A DNA stretch of 64,000 bases from Burkholderia sp. Ac-20365. Lineage in GTDB: Bacteria > Pseudomonadota > Gammaproteobacteria > Burkholderiales > Burkholderiaceae. Shown here one piece after another: positions 18,300-27,109 of the stretch; the stretch's first letter is position 1, and each line of letters opens with the position of its first letter. The notes under the pieces were generated by a model. That model did not search any database, was not told the DNA's origin, and saw only the letters and a program-made list of their open reading frames with translations. The DNA lies in contig NZ_JAAGPI010000006.1 of the NCBI RefSeq assembly GCF_017104715.1, positions 310,001-374,000 on the forward strand, given 5' to 3'. The position numbers and the translations under genes were made by a program.

Positions 18300-20077
18300 G
18301 AAAGTATTCCCATATCGTGTGCGTCTGCGCCCTTGCGTTCGTGTTAGGCGCCGGCGCGCTTCTCGTCAGAAACGACTATTACCTGCACATCGCATTCATG
18401 ATGTGCGTGTATTACCTGTGCGCGGCGGGGATGAACGTCCTCGTTGGGTTCGCAGGGCAAAAATCGCTCGGGCAAGCCGGCCTGTTCGGCGCGGGCGCTT
18501 ACGCAGTTGCTCTCCTGACGTCTCAAACTGGCATCAATCCCTGGCTTGCCATGGTCGCAGCAACCGCCATCTCCGGTGTTTGTGGCGTCATCGTTGCCAT
18601 CCCGTCGCTTCGAGTCAAGGGTCCGTATCTCGCGATGGTCACGCTGGCCTTCGGCATCGTGGTCGAAAGACTGGTGAGCGACTGGACGGACGTCTTCGGT
18701 GGGGCGCAAGGTATCTACGGAATCCGCAGCCCGCAAATCGGTGGTCAGCCGATGTCGCTGGCTCAGTGGGTGTGCGTCGCAGTCATCTTTTGCGCGGTCA
18801 CGCACCTGCTGCTGCGTAACCTGCTGAACGGGAAATTTGGTCGCGCTTTCCTTTCGCTTCAGGCAGATGAGATTGCGTCATCGTCCGTAGGTGTTCGGGT
18901 CTATCGGGGAAAGGTCATCGCTTTCGTCATCGCTGCAGTGACCTGTGGGCTCGCCGGCGCCATGGTCGCGCAGCAAAACCAGTACATCAACTCGGATTTC
19001 GTTTCGTTTCAGCTGTCCATCTTCATTCTGCTCCTCGTGCTCTTCGGCGGTGCGGGAACGAAGCTGGGTCCAGTGGTCGGGGCTGTGGTTCTGACTCTGC
19101 TGGACGCGCTTCTTGCTCGTTGGCCGTCCGTTCAACACACGCTCTACGGGTTGCTGCTGCTTTTCGCACTCTATGTGATGCCGGGCGGCGTCGTTGGTAC
19201 GCTCTCGTCCCTGTTTGGTCGCAAGAAAGACGACACCGTAGCTGTCGACGCGCACCAAGGTGGGCAAGTGACCACGCTGCTTAGAAATGGCCGCGCTAAT
19301 GGCGACGAGTTGCTCACTGTTGAAAAGGTCTCGAAGGCTTACGGTGGTGTGAAACCCGCGAACGAAATCTCATTTGCTCTCAAGCGCGGTCACATCCACG
19401 CGCTAATTGGACCGAATGGGGCGGGCAAGAGCACCATGATTAACATGGTCACCGGCGTGGTCAAGCCGGACGCCGGCTCCATCCTGTTCAACGGAAAAGA
19501 GATTGGCGGTAGTGCGGTCCATTCGATTTGCAGTCTCGGCATGGGTCGAACGTTTCAGAACCTGCGGCTGTTCGCCGAGCTTTCGGTGCTCGACAACGTC
19601 ATGCTTGGGCGACATAGCCGGATGAAGAATGGCATCTTTGCATCGCTCTTCGCCACACCGCGTGCGCGGCACGAGGAAGAAATCACGCGACAACGCGCGC
19701 TCGAGTTGCTGGAGCTCGTCGAGCTCGGACATCTCGCCAATCGGCCTGCGGGCAGCTTGCCGTATGGACTTCAACGACGGGCGGAGCTTGCACGGGCACT
19801 TGCAACTGAGCCTCAGTTGCTGCTTCTGGATGAGCCAGCCGCAGGTCTGAATCCCCAGGAGACGGCTGAACTCGGTCAGTTGCTCCTGCGTATCGGAAAG
19901 TATGGTGTGAGCATCCTGATGGTCGAGCACCACATGGACCTCGTCATGTCCGTATCCGACCACGTCATCGTGCTCGACTACGGCGTCAAGATTGCAGAAG
20001 GCAAGCCTTCCGATGTCCAGGCGAACCCTCGAGTCGTCGAGGCGTATCTGGGTGTCGACGAAGCCGAAGCGGCCTAA
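18296..20077 (+). CDS. Fused ABC permease-ATPase (LivM-LivG)
   Basis: This 593-residue fusion has LivM-type membrane helices in residues 1-305 (MNVLVGFAGQKSLGQAGLFG, IPSLRVKGPYLAMVTLAFGI) and a LivG-type ATPase from about residue 335. The ATPase has Walker A GPNGAGKSTM, Q-loop region MGRTFQNLRLF, signature-like LPYGLQRRAELARAL and Walker B LLLLDEPAAGLNP. A charged linker near GRKKDDTVAV joins the halves. Fusions of this kind are known in Burkholderiales. With LivH and LivF it forms the full importer. Confidence 0.94.
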   Translation: MRKYSHIVCVCALAFVLGAGALLVRNDYYLHIAFMMCVYYLCAAGMNVLVGFAGQKSLGQAGLFGAGAYAVALLTSQTGINPWLAMVAATAISGVCGVIVAIPSLRVKGPYLAMVTLAFGIVVERLVSDWTDVFGGAQGIYGIRSPQIGGQPMSLAQWVCVAVIFCAVTHLLLRNLLNGKFGRAFLSLQADEIASSSVGVRVYRGKVIAFVIAAVTCGLAGAMVAQQNQYINSDFVSFQLSIFILLLVLFGGAGTKLGPVVGAVVLTLLDALLARWPSVQHTLYGLLLLFALYVMPGGVVGTLSSLFGRKKDDTVAVDAHQGGQVTTLLRNGRANGDELLTVEKVSKAYGGVKPANEISFALKRGHIHALIGPNGAGKSTMINMVTGVVKPDAGSILFNGKEIGGSAVHSICSLGMGRTFQNLRLFAELSVLDNVMLGRHSRMKNGIFASLFATPRARHEEEITRQRALELLELVELGHLANRPAGSLPYGLQRRAELARALATEPQLLLLDEPAAGLNPQETAELGQLLLRIGKYGVSILMVEHHMDLVMSVSDHVIVLDYGVKIAEGKPSDVQANPRVVEAYLGVDEAEAA

Positions 20078-20087
20078 AGGAGGAGAT

Positions 20088-20798
20088 ATGCTGAAAATCG
20101 ATTCGGTCAAAGTGTCCTATGGCGCGATTCAAGCCGTGAAAGGGGTCAGCCTTGAAGTGCGTGAAGGGGAGGTTGTGACCATCATCGGCGCGAACGGAGC
20201 CGGCAAGAGCAGTCTCCTAAAGAGCATTGCTGGTCTGCAAAGCGTCGCGTCCGGTCGCATCACAGTCGGTGGTCGTGATTGCACTCAATTACCGCCCCAC
20301 ATGCGACTTGGCCTCGGTATCGCATTGTCTCCTGAAGGCCGCGGCGTTTTCCCCGACCAAACCGTGCGCGAAAACCTCCTACTCGGTGCATATTCGCGCA
20401 AGCAGTCGGCGGCGGAAACCGAAGCATCGATGGAGCGAGAGTTCGACCGTTTTCCCCGTCTGCGTGAGCGCCAGAACCAGTTCTCCGGGACGCTTTCCGG
20501 TGGCGAGCAGCAGATGCTCGCAATCTCTCGCGCGCTGATGAGCAAGCCGCGCATGCTCCTTCTGGACGAACCCTCACTCGGGCTCGCGCCACTGGTCATC
20601 CGAGACATCTTCGACGCTATCCGGAGTCTGCGCGAAGAAGGCTTGACGATTCTCTTGGTCGAGCAGATGGCAAAGCAAGCGCTCGGCGTGGCCGACCGGG
20701 CATACGTGCTCGAGGTGGGCAACATTACCCTCGAAGGTACTGGTCGTGACTTGCTCAATGACCCGAAGGTGAAGGCAGCTTACCTCGGCGCGCATTAA
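20088..20798 (+). CDS. ABC transporter ATP-binding protein, LivF type
   Basis: This protein has 236 residues from the ATG at 20088, preceded by AGGAGG. Walker A is GANGAGKSSL, the signature is LSGGEQQMLAISRALM and Walker B is MLLLDEPSLGLAP, with the switch His replaced by Glu-Gln (LLVEQMAKQAL), as is normal for LivF. It energises the importer together with the LivG half of the fusion. It starts 10 bases after that gene and is followed by an EthD gene 43 bases downstream, so the operon probably continues. Confidence 0.95.
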   Translation: MLKIDSVKVSYGAIQAVKGVSLEVREGEVVTIIGANGAGKSSLLKSIAGLQSVASGRITVGGRDCTQLPPHMRLGLGIALSPEGRGVFPDQTVRENLLLGAYSRKQSAAETEASMEREFDRFPRLRERQNQFSGTLSGGEQQMLAISRALMSKPRMLLLDEPSLGLAPLVIRDIFDAIRSLREEGLTILLVEQMAKQALGVADRAYVLEVGNITLEGTGRDLLNDPKVKAAYLGAH

Positions 20799-20841
20799 TC
20801 GCGCCGACTAATCTACTTGAAGTGATGACATTGGAGGATTG

Positions 20842-21531
20842 ATGAGCACGGTACGCATGGGGCTTATTTCGAAGAAGCCCGAATGGTCACACGACGAGTT
20901 TTACAAGTATTGGCTCGGTCATCACGGCCCCCTGGTCAAGAACGCCCCCGGGCTCAGCCAATACAGGCAGAACCACATCGTCGACCGTGTACAGCGCGGT
21001 ATCGGCTTCGCGCGAGAGCCGTGGGAGTTTGATGGATTCTCGCAACTGTGGATTTCGGACCCGAACAAGCCTTTCGGCGATGGTGAACTGCCGCGGAGGA
21101 TTCTCGCAGACGAGAATCACTTCCTTGGAAAGCTGCACATCCTCACTGTCAAACAGACAACCGTGGTCGACGTTCCGCAGGACGACGTTCGAGGCAAGGT
21201 CAAAAAACGGATGTCGCTGATTCGACGGCGTCCGGAACTGTCCGAACAAGACTTCCTGAACGAGTGGAAGGTGCATGCCGATTGGGTCCGGAAGATGCCG
21301 GGCGTTCTGGGCTACCGACAGAATGCTGTCGTTCAACGCGAAGTGCACAAAGGGCAGCCGTGCGCTTACGAGGACCTGCCCATCGACGGTGTCGTTGAAT
21401 TCTGGTTTGAAAGCACAGACTCGTTGCAGTTCGCGTTTGCCTCGGAAGTGGGCGTCAAGACTATGGCACACGCGGAGACGTTCCTTTCAGGAATTACAGC
21501 GTTCCTCGTCGAAGAGCACAGAATTATTTAG
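20842..21531 (+). CDS. EthD-domain protein with two tandem repeats
   Basis: This protein has 229 residues starting at the ATG behind GGAGGATTG. Two EthD/dimeric alpha-beta units are evident. The first is VRMGLISKKPEWSHDEFYKY with HHGPLVKNAPGLSQYRQNHI. The second is KRMSLIRRRPELSEQDFLNE with HADWVRKMPGVLGYRQNAVV. A duplicated domain suggests an internally pseudodimeric barrel. It may be an isomerase, decarboxylase or lyase-like step of the pathway; no catalytic assignment is possible. It is the last gene of the porin-ABC operon and has a terminator-like hairpin after it. Confidence 0.85.
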   Translation: MSTVRMGLISKKPEWSHDEFYKYWLGHHGPLVKNAPGLSQYRQNHIVDRVQRGIGFAREPWEFDGFSQLWISDPNKPFGDGELPRRILADENHFLGKLHILTVKQTTVVDVPQDDVRGKVKKRMSLIRRRPELSEQDFLNEWKVHADWVRKMPGVLGYRQNAVVQREVHKGQPCAYEDLPIDGVVEFWFESTDSLQFAFASEVGVKTMAHAETFLSGITAFLVEEHRII

Positions 21532-21594
21532 GGCATTCGAGCAGCTTCGATTCGGCGCATCGTTGTGATGCTCTCACAATCGGAAATCTGAGTT

Positions 21595-21624
21595 CAGGCA
21601 CGGAGGGTGCCTGTTCAACTTTTT
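21595..21624 (+). terminator. Intrinsic terminator after the porin-ABC-EthD operon
   Basis: The stem CAGGCA / TGCCTG around a short GC loop ends at 21613 and is followed by TTCAACTTTTT. It lies 64 bases after the EthD stop. Confidence 0.6.
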
Positions 21625-21745
21625 CCGGCAGCCAAGGCCATGCATGCAGCACGCGATGTGTTGAGCTGTGGCGTTTCACTTCCCTGCAATAGCACCCCCG
21701 TGCGGTAAAAAGTCCGAGATAGGGTATGTCCGCATCCCAATATTC

Positions 21746-21783
21746 GGTTAGATGAGGCCAAATACATTTGCCAATGTGTAATG
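21746..21783. promoter_or_regulatory. Operator copy 7 (degenerate) before the CocE-type hydrolase
   Basis: The right arm TGCCAATGTGTAATG keeps 12 of 15 consensus positions. The left arm GGTTAGATGAGGCCA is weak. The 8-bp spacing is preserved. It lies 95 bp upstream of the hydrolase start. It is less certain than the other six copies. Confidence 0.45.
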
Positions 21784-21877
21784 TTAATGATTTTTACAGC
21801 TTACGCATAGCAAGGTAGGTTAGGTGTACTTAATTAAGACTGACCAACATTCTGGCTCGACATCGGAAGGGGACGAA

Positions 21878-23767
21878 ATGAAACGTTCAACAAGTGCGTG
21901 GCTTTTGGCTGCGCTGGTCGCATCATTGGTCGGCGTATCGGTACCGGCCTCCGCTTCAGACACCGCGAGCTCGACGCCCTTTCCTGGAGGAGTGTGGACG
22001 CCTGGAAATCCGAGCTACGGGACGGCACTGGATACGAATATTCCGGTCACCATGAGTGATGGGGCGGTCCTCATGGTCGACGTCTCGTATCCAACCGACT
22101 TGAAGACCGGGGCTCGCGCCAAAGGTCAGTTTCCGGTTCTGATAACGCAGACGCCCTATCTCGGCACGCCTTCCACCGCTGGAGATTACTTCGTCCAACG
22201 CGGATACCTTTTCGTAACTGCGTCGGTCAGAGGCACCAGAAACTCTGGTGGTGATTTTTCGTTCTTCAGTGACCGAGATGCGAAGGACGGTGCCGAGTTG
22301 GCTCAATGGGCTGCGACGAAACTGCAAAATTCGGATGGAAAGGTCGGACTGCAGGGTGGTTCATGGGCAGGGCTGAATCAGTTCTACACTGCCGTGGCGG
22401 CAGGGCGAAACTCGCCCATCAAGGCGCTCGCCCCTTTTTGCTCGGGAGCAGAGTTCTATCGCGAGACTTACTTTGCGGGCGGCATCCCGACCCAGACGGG
22501 ACAATTCCCCCTGTTTTTTGGGCCTTCGGTTGGAAACAATCATGGTGCGACGGCGTACGGGCAATCTCTGGCCGATGACATCGACGCGGGAGGACCGCGG
22601 GCCTACTATCGCGATTTCTGGAAAATCCGAACGCCAGGAAACTACGTACGTCAGGTAGTCGACCTCGGAATCCCCACATTGATTTGGAGCACGCATCAAG
22701 ACATCTACGCGGAAAGTTCAATGTCGATGTATGCGTACATGCAGAATGCGAATAGCGGGCAATACATGTACGGCCCCATGCAGCTCAATCAAAAGGCAAC
22801 GGGCCGGTACCAGGTTATTATCAGCCAAGGGGGACATTGCCAGTTCGAAGAGCAAACAACGGGTCAAAACATCGCCAACAATATAACGTTGGAATGGTTT
22901 GACACGTGGCTCAAAGGCAAGAAAACCGGGATGGCCGATACGACACAGCCGATTCACGTGCATGAACTGCTGTCGAATAACTGGATTAGCACGTCGTCAT
23001 ACCCGGTTGCGCCGACATACAAACAGTATTTCCTGACGGCGCAAGGCGCATTGCAGAAGACTCCGCCAGCGAAATGGGCGACGGTCAACCTGTTGTGGGC
23101 GCAGCCGGGAACTGGTAGCTCGTTGCAGTTTGATAGTCCTGTGCTCAAAAAGGGAGCGACGCTCGCAGGCCCCATGAGTGCATCGTTCTATGCGTCGTCT
23201 ACCACGACCAATCTGGAGCTTATCGCGACCGTTGAATTGGTCGCGTCCGACGGCACCGTCACGCCCATTTCTTCGGGTACTGTTCTCGGTAGTCTCGCGA
23301 CAAATGACCCCAATCGGTCTTGGGTCGACAGGAAGGGTGTACCCGTGAAGCCGTACGGCGAGTATGTCGCCGACCACTACGTTCCTGCAGGACAAATCCG
23401 GAAATATGATTTCTTAATATCTCCGAAGTTCGCGCAGATTCCCGCTGGGAGCAAGGTACGACTCATCGTGAGCACCCAGACCCCATCACAGCAGTCGAAC
23501 GGTGTCGTCTCACCGCCGCCGGCGAATTCTCAGTGCTCTCCGGTTCTTGGTACCGATGCGTGCTTCCCGACTCATCCTCAAGTCGTGTCTTTGACGGGAA
23601 GCACGGTGGCTCTTTATTTCGGACCCAACTCTCCGTCTTCGCTGAACTTGCCGTTGCTGAAGGCGAACTGCTTCAAGCCGCAAGGGAATACCAGCCTCCC
23701 GTACTGGGACAGCGACGACGACAAGCAGGGCGGTCGAGTTTGTCAGGACCTCGCGGACGACGAATAG
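21878..23767 (+). CDS. Secreted CocE/NonD-family hydrolase (X-Pro dipeptidyl-peptidase S15 fold)
   Basis: This protein has 629 residues from the ATG behind GGAAGGGG. The signal peptide is MKRSTSAWLLAALVASLVGV ending in PASAS. The N-terminal alpha/beta-hydrolase has the motif RGTRNSGGDF and nucleophile elbow LQGGSWAGLNQF. The likely acid and His follow (STHQDIYAE, SQGGHCQFE). The C-terminal jelly-roll is typical of CocE. Such enzymes cleave esters or amides. Export to the periplasm suggests it releases the importable substrate from a larger ester or amide, which would place it first in the pathway; this is inference from context. Confidence 0.88.
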   Translation: MKRSTSAWLLAALVASLVGVSVPASASDTASSTPFPGGVWTPGNPSYGTALDTNIPVTMSDGAVLMVDVSYPTDLKTGARAKGQFPVLITQTPYLGTPSTAGDYFVQRGYLFVTASVRGTRNSGGDFSFFSDRDAKDGAELAQWAATKLQNSDGKVGLQGGSWAGLNQFYTAVAAGRNSPIKALAPFCSGAEFYRETYFAGGIPTQTGQFPLFFGPSVGNNHGATAYGQSLADDIDAGGPRAYYRDFWKIRTPGNYVRQVVDLGIPTLIWSTHQDIYAESSMSMYAYMQNANSGQYMYGPMQLNQKATGRYQVIISQGGHCQFEEQTTGQNIANNITLEWFDTWLKGKKTGMADTTQPIHVHELLSNNWISTSSYPVAPTYKQYFLTAQGALQKTPPAKWATVNLLWAQPGTGSSLQFDSPVLKKGATLAGPMSASFYASSTTTNLELIATVELVASDGTVTPISSGTVLGSLATNDPNRSWVDRKGVPVKPYGEYVADHYVPAGQIRKYDFLISPKFAQIPAGSKVRLIVSTQTPSQQSNGVVSPPPANSQCSPVLGTDACFPTHPQVVSLTGSTVALYFGPNSPSSLNLPLLKANCFKPQGNTSLPYWDSDDDKQGGRVCQDLADDE

Positions 23768-23833
23768 GGCGAAAGCTCACCCTGTTGCTGGGTCCCCGTC
23801 CGCTGTAGAGGATGCCGAGCTCAAAGTCGATGA

Positions 23834-23865
23834 GAAAAAAAGTTGGCCGCTACGAGGCGGCCAAC
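23834..23865 (-). terminator. Intrinsic terminator overlapping the 3' end of the LysR gene
   Basis: On the minus strand a perfect 9-bp stem (GTTGGCCGC / GCGGCCAAC) with a 6-base loop is followed by a run of seven T. The stem includes the last codons of the LysR gene. Confidence 0.8.
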
Positions 23866-24776
23866 TCCCACGGTGCATTTGGCAGGAAGCGAGCAGCAAG
23901 CGAGTCGACTACAAGGCGAACTTTTCCGGACAAGTGGGCACTCTTGGGCCAGATGGCATGAATAGGGAATCCTTCCTTCTGAACATCCGGCAATACTTCG
24001 ATGAGACGCCTTTCCTGTAAAGCGTCTGCGATGAGCCAGTCAGCCAGAAGCGCGACCCCTTCACCTCGCAGAGCTGCATCTAAAATCGCCTCGCTGTGGT
24101 TCACTGCAACCCGGCCATTTGCATAGAAAGGAAAGCCGTGGCCATTTGAGTCTATAAAGTTCCACGTTCTTGCCTGGGCACCGCTGCCGAACGTCACGCA
24201 CTGGTGCCCTTTCAAATCTGAGATTGTCTCCGGGCATCCTTGCTTTTCCAGATAGGAAGGGTGAGCACACAGCACGGCTTTTTGCACACCGAGCGGTTTT
24301 GCTATCAGCGTCGCGCTATCGCGTAATGGTCCAATTCGAATCGCAATGTCATATCGCTCTTCGACGAGGTCGGCCGGTCGGTCCGTCAGGGTGACGTCAA
24401 GTTCGAGCGCCGGATGCGTAGCGGCAATGTCAAGCAGGGTGGGTAGCACCCAACGACGGCCGAATACGACCGGCAGGTTGATTCTGAGCTTTCCCACTGG
24501 TTGCTGGCTGTGGGAACTCAGATAACTCTGCACGGCGTCCAGTTCGCTCAAGGCCTTAGCGCAACCCTCACTGTAAGCCGCACCCTCGTCTGTCAGGCTG
24601 AGGCGCCGCGTCGTCCGGTTGAACAGTCGCACGCCAAGCATCTCTTCGAGGCGACTGATGCTCTTGGCGACGCCCGATTTAGTCATGTCTAAACGCTCGG
24701 CAGCGACGGTGAAACTTCCCGATTCCACGACCTGCATAAACACGGCGACGCCGCGAAATGGGTCAAAATTTGCCAT
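23850..24776 (-). CDS. LysR-family regulator (CrgA-like group)
   Basis: This protein has 308 residues from MANFDPFRG. The frame is open upstream to 24911 but the extra residues overlap the divergent promoter. The winged HTH is at about residues 10-60 (SFTVAAERLDMTKSGVAKSI, LFNRTTRRLSLTDEG). The substrate-binding domain follows (KLRINLPVVFGRRWVLPTLL, DIAIRIGPLRDSATLIAKPL). It closely resembles the LysR gene at 30985 in layout. It diverges from an MFS gene and likely controls the MFS-EthD operon through the inverted repeat at 24863-24881. Confidence 0.93.
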   Translation of the reverse strand: MANFDPFRGVAVFMQVVESGSFTVAAERLDMTKSGVAKSISRLEEMLGVRLFNRTTRRLSLTDEGAAYSEGCAKALSELDAVQSYLSSHSQQPVGKLRINLPVVFGRRWVLPTLLDIAATHPALELDVTLTDRPADLVEERYDIAIRIGPLRDSATLIAKPLGVQKAVLCAHPSYLEKQGCPETISDLKGHQCVTFGSGAQARTWNFIDSNGHGFPFYANGRVAVNHSEAILDAALRGEGVALLADWLIADALQERRLIEVLPDVQKEGFPIHAIWPKSAHLSGKVRLVVDSLAARFLPNAPWELAAS

Positions 24777-24862
24777 AGTTTGGGATTGACGATTTTTAGT
24801 CAACTTACATTGTATTGGCTGGGTCTTTGTTCGACGCGATTTCGTCAATATCATTAGGGTTA

Positions 24863-24881
24863 TTACCAGTACCCTGGTTAA
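24863..24881. promoter_or_regulatory. Inverted repeat in the LysR/MFS divergent promoter
   Basis: ACCAG and CTGGT separated by 4 bases, with AT-rich flanks (TTA and TAA), lie 7 bases before the MFS start. Dyads of this kind in LysR divergent regions are usual regulator sites. The half-sites are short, so this is tentative. Confidence 0.35.
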
Positions 24882-24888
24882 CTCGCTC

Positions 24889-26091
24889 ATGGTTGCCCGA
24901 ATGCACGCCAAATCATCAATTGCAGCCGTCCCTCGGAATGGGTCGCTGCTTGCGCTCGCAGTATGCTGCGGGCTGGGAGTAGCGAACGTCTACTATCTCC
25001 AACCCAGCCTGTCCCAGGTCCAATCCGAATTTGGCGTCTCTGCGTCTCAGGTGGGGCTCGTTCCGACATTGACGCAGGTTGGTTACGCATTGGGCATGCT
25101 GCTCCTTGCGCCGCTAGGCGACGTACTCGAGCGGCGACGCCTGATTGTTATCAAGGCGATATTGATGATTGTCGCTTTGCTCGCGGCGTCGATAGCACCC
25201 ACACTCGGTATGTTGGCGGCTGCTGGCGCGATAATTGGAATCCTGGGTAGCATCGGGCAGGATTTCATTCCACTCGCCGCGCATTTTTCGTCCGACTCGC
25301 AGCGAGGAAAAGCGGTCGGCACTGTGACGACGGGGTTGCTGACCGGCATCCTCCTCTCACGTGCCTTGGGAGGGTGGGTTTCTGAATGCCTCAGTTGGCG
25401 CGCCATGCAGGAAATTGCCGCGGCGACGATGGTTCTGGTCACACTGGTCACGTGGACACTTCCTCCCATCCCGCCTACGACGAAAGCGCGTTACAGCGCG
25501 CTTTTGGGTAGTTTGTGGACCCTGTGGAAGGCGCACCGACCTTTGCGCCTCGTGATAGTCACACAGTCGGTTCTCGCTGCAACACTTGGGGCATTCTGGT
25601 CTTCGTTGTCCGTCGTTCTTGCTGCGGCGCCATTCCATCAAGGTTCGGCAGTGGCCGGTGCATTCGGATTCGCCGGCGCAGCAGGGGCATTGGCCGCGCC
25701 GCTATTTGGCGGGTTGGCCGACAGGTCGGGTCCTTTGCACGCCGTTCGCATTGGTTGCTGTCTGGTTGTCGTAGCATTCGGAGCGCTCTTGCTGTTCCCG
25801 CCGAGCTTGTGGGCTCTGGGCGTCAGCGCACTGATTTTCGACCTGGGCGTGATGGCGGCTCTGGTTTCTCATCAACACCTGATAAACGGACTGGACTCGA
25901 GCGCGCGAAGCCGTTTGAATGGAATGCTGATGACGGGCGCGATGTGTGGGATGGCAATCGGCGCGGCGATTGGCAGTGTGGCGCTGCAAACTCATGGGCG
26001 CGATGGTTTGTGGGCAGTTGGCGTCATTGCTGGTGCTGTTGCCTTGATTACTTCCTTCTTTCACTCCTTCAAAGGGCGACGCAATGTCTAA
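24889..26091 (+). CDS. MFS transporter
   Basis: This 400-residue permease has about 12 helices. The first is LLALAVCCGLGVANVYYLQP, followed by an MFS signature region LAPLGDVLERRRLIVIKAIL. The ANVYYLQPxL element is typical of a group of multidrug/sugar-efflux-like MFS proteins usually found beside LysR genes. The start could also be the ATG at 24901; neither has a convincing ribosome binding site. It overlaps the following EthD-like gene by 8 bases, so the two are cotranscribed. The substrate is unknown. Confidence 0.88.
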   Translation: MVARMHAKSSIAAVPRNGSLLALAVCCGLGVANVYYLQPSLSQVQSEFGVSASQVGLVPTLTQVGYALGMLLLAPLGDVLERRRLIVIKAILMIVALLAASIAPTLGMLAAAGAIIGILGSIGQDFIPLAAHFSSDSQRGKAVGTVTTGLLTGILLSRALGGWVSECLSWRAMQEIAAATMVLVTLVTWTLPPIPPTTKARYSALLGSLWTLWKAHRPLRLVIVTQSVLAATLGAFWSSLSVVLAAAPFHQGSAVAGAFGFAGAAGALAAPLFGGLADRSGPLHAVRIGCCLVVVAFGALLLFPPSLWALGVSALIFDLGVMAALVSHQHLINGLDSSARSRLNGMLMTGAMCGMAIGAAIGSVALQTHGRDGLWAVGVIAGAVALITSFFHSFKGRRNV

Positions 26092-27097
26092 TTTTGTCGT
26101 CGAAAAGCTGTTTCGGGCCCCGCATATAGCGACCCGTAAAGGGACTAGCGAACCCCTGACCGTTCTGTTTTCTTTGCTTTCTCGTGCTGACAACAGCACG
26201 CGCGAGGCGCGACGTGTTGCCGATGGGCATTCTCTGAATGTGTTTGGTACGTTGATGGCGGACCCTGCATATGACCCGGCTTCAGTGGGCTTTGAAAGCG
26301 ACGCCAATGTCAGCTTCGAGCACTGGGGCGAATACTGGAGGAAGGTACACGGTGTTCGGTTCACGCATGTGGAGGAGCCGGACGATGTAAGTCTCGAGCG
26401 ATTGCTGAGATATGACCAGCTCCATCGCTTCGCGCCCGGGCCGACCAGTACCGATGCGCCACCGTACCGTGCACCTGCAGATGCGAACGGCAAGTTGTGG
26501 CCTGGGGTTATCGGACACATTCCACCGTATCATCGCCCGCGTTGGGATGGCGTCGCGTATTTGAACTTTGCAACGCGCGATGATATAGCGGCAGTTTTCG
26601 CGAACGAGCGGGTGCGAACCAAGATTCTTCCCGAAGACCAGGCGATGTTCCGAGACATCGCGCCGGTGCTCGCGCGGCAGCAGGTCATTATCCCGAGCGT
26701 AACGGGTAACGAGGCGATAACCCTTGTGAAGCTCCACGTGCGCAAGGGCGGGGAAACGCGCCATACGTTCCAGCAGTGGTGGCTCGACGAGCATGCTCAG
26801 CACGTCAGCGCTCGGTTGCGCGGAGAAGAGCTGGTCAAGCGATACGTACAGCTCCATAACGTCGGCGGGACCACTGCCGACGAGCCGTTCTATCATCCTC
26901 AAGCCGCGCAAATCGATGGTGTGAGCCTCCTCGGCTTCGCTAGTCTCGCGGAACTTGAAGACTTCGTTACCAGCCCGGCAAATGCAAGCATCGTAGAACA
27001 CGAGTCGCTGAAGATGGACCTCGCGGCGTCAGAGTATTGGACGACTATCGACCTGCTCATCGTCAACCGGATTCAACACGAAATTCGAAGCGAATGA
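26084..27097 (+). CDS. EthD-domain protein, long two-domain form
   Basis: This 337-residue protein has two alpha-beta-barrel-like halves. The first contains VSFEHWGEYWRKVHGVRFTH near residue 75, the YWxxxHG motif. The second contains TRHTFQQWWLDEHAQHVSAR near residue 225, an equivalent WWxxxHA motif. Each is followed by a strand resembling the EthD Y..N strand (LLRYDQLH, VKRYVQLHNV). It is longer than the other two EthD proteins of the window. It overlaps the MFS gene, suggesting that the imported or exported compound is its substrate or product. The reaction is unknown. Confidence 0.8.
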   Translation: MSNFVVEKLFRAPHIATRKGTSEPLTVLFSLLSRADNSTREARRVADGHSLNVFGTLMADPAYDPASVGFESDANVSFEHWGEYWRKVHGVRFTHVEEPDDVSLERLLRYDQLHRFAPGPTSTDAPPYRAPADANGKLWPGVIGHIPPYHRPRWDGVAYLNFATRDDIAAVFANERVRTKILPEDQAMFRDIAPVLARQQVIIPSVTGNEAITLVKLHVRKGGETRHTFQQWWLDEHAQHVSARLRGEELVKRYVQLHNVGGTTADEPFYHPQAAQIDGVSLLGFASLAELEDFVTSPANASIVEHESLKMDLAASEYWTTIDLLIVNRIQHEIRSE

Positions 27098-27109
27098 CTC
27101 GTGCGGAAT

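Larger units (their letters stand above)
21532..21877. other. 346-bp intergenic region upstream of the secreted hydrolase
   Basis: This contains the terminator-like hairpin of the preceding operon and, nearer the hydrolase, a degenerate copy of the shared operator. An open frame extends the hydrolase back to 21824 but without signal-peptide character. No further gene is seen. Confidence 0.6.
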
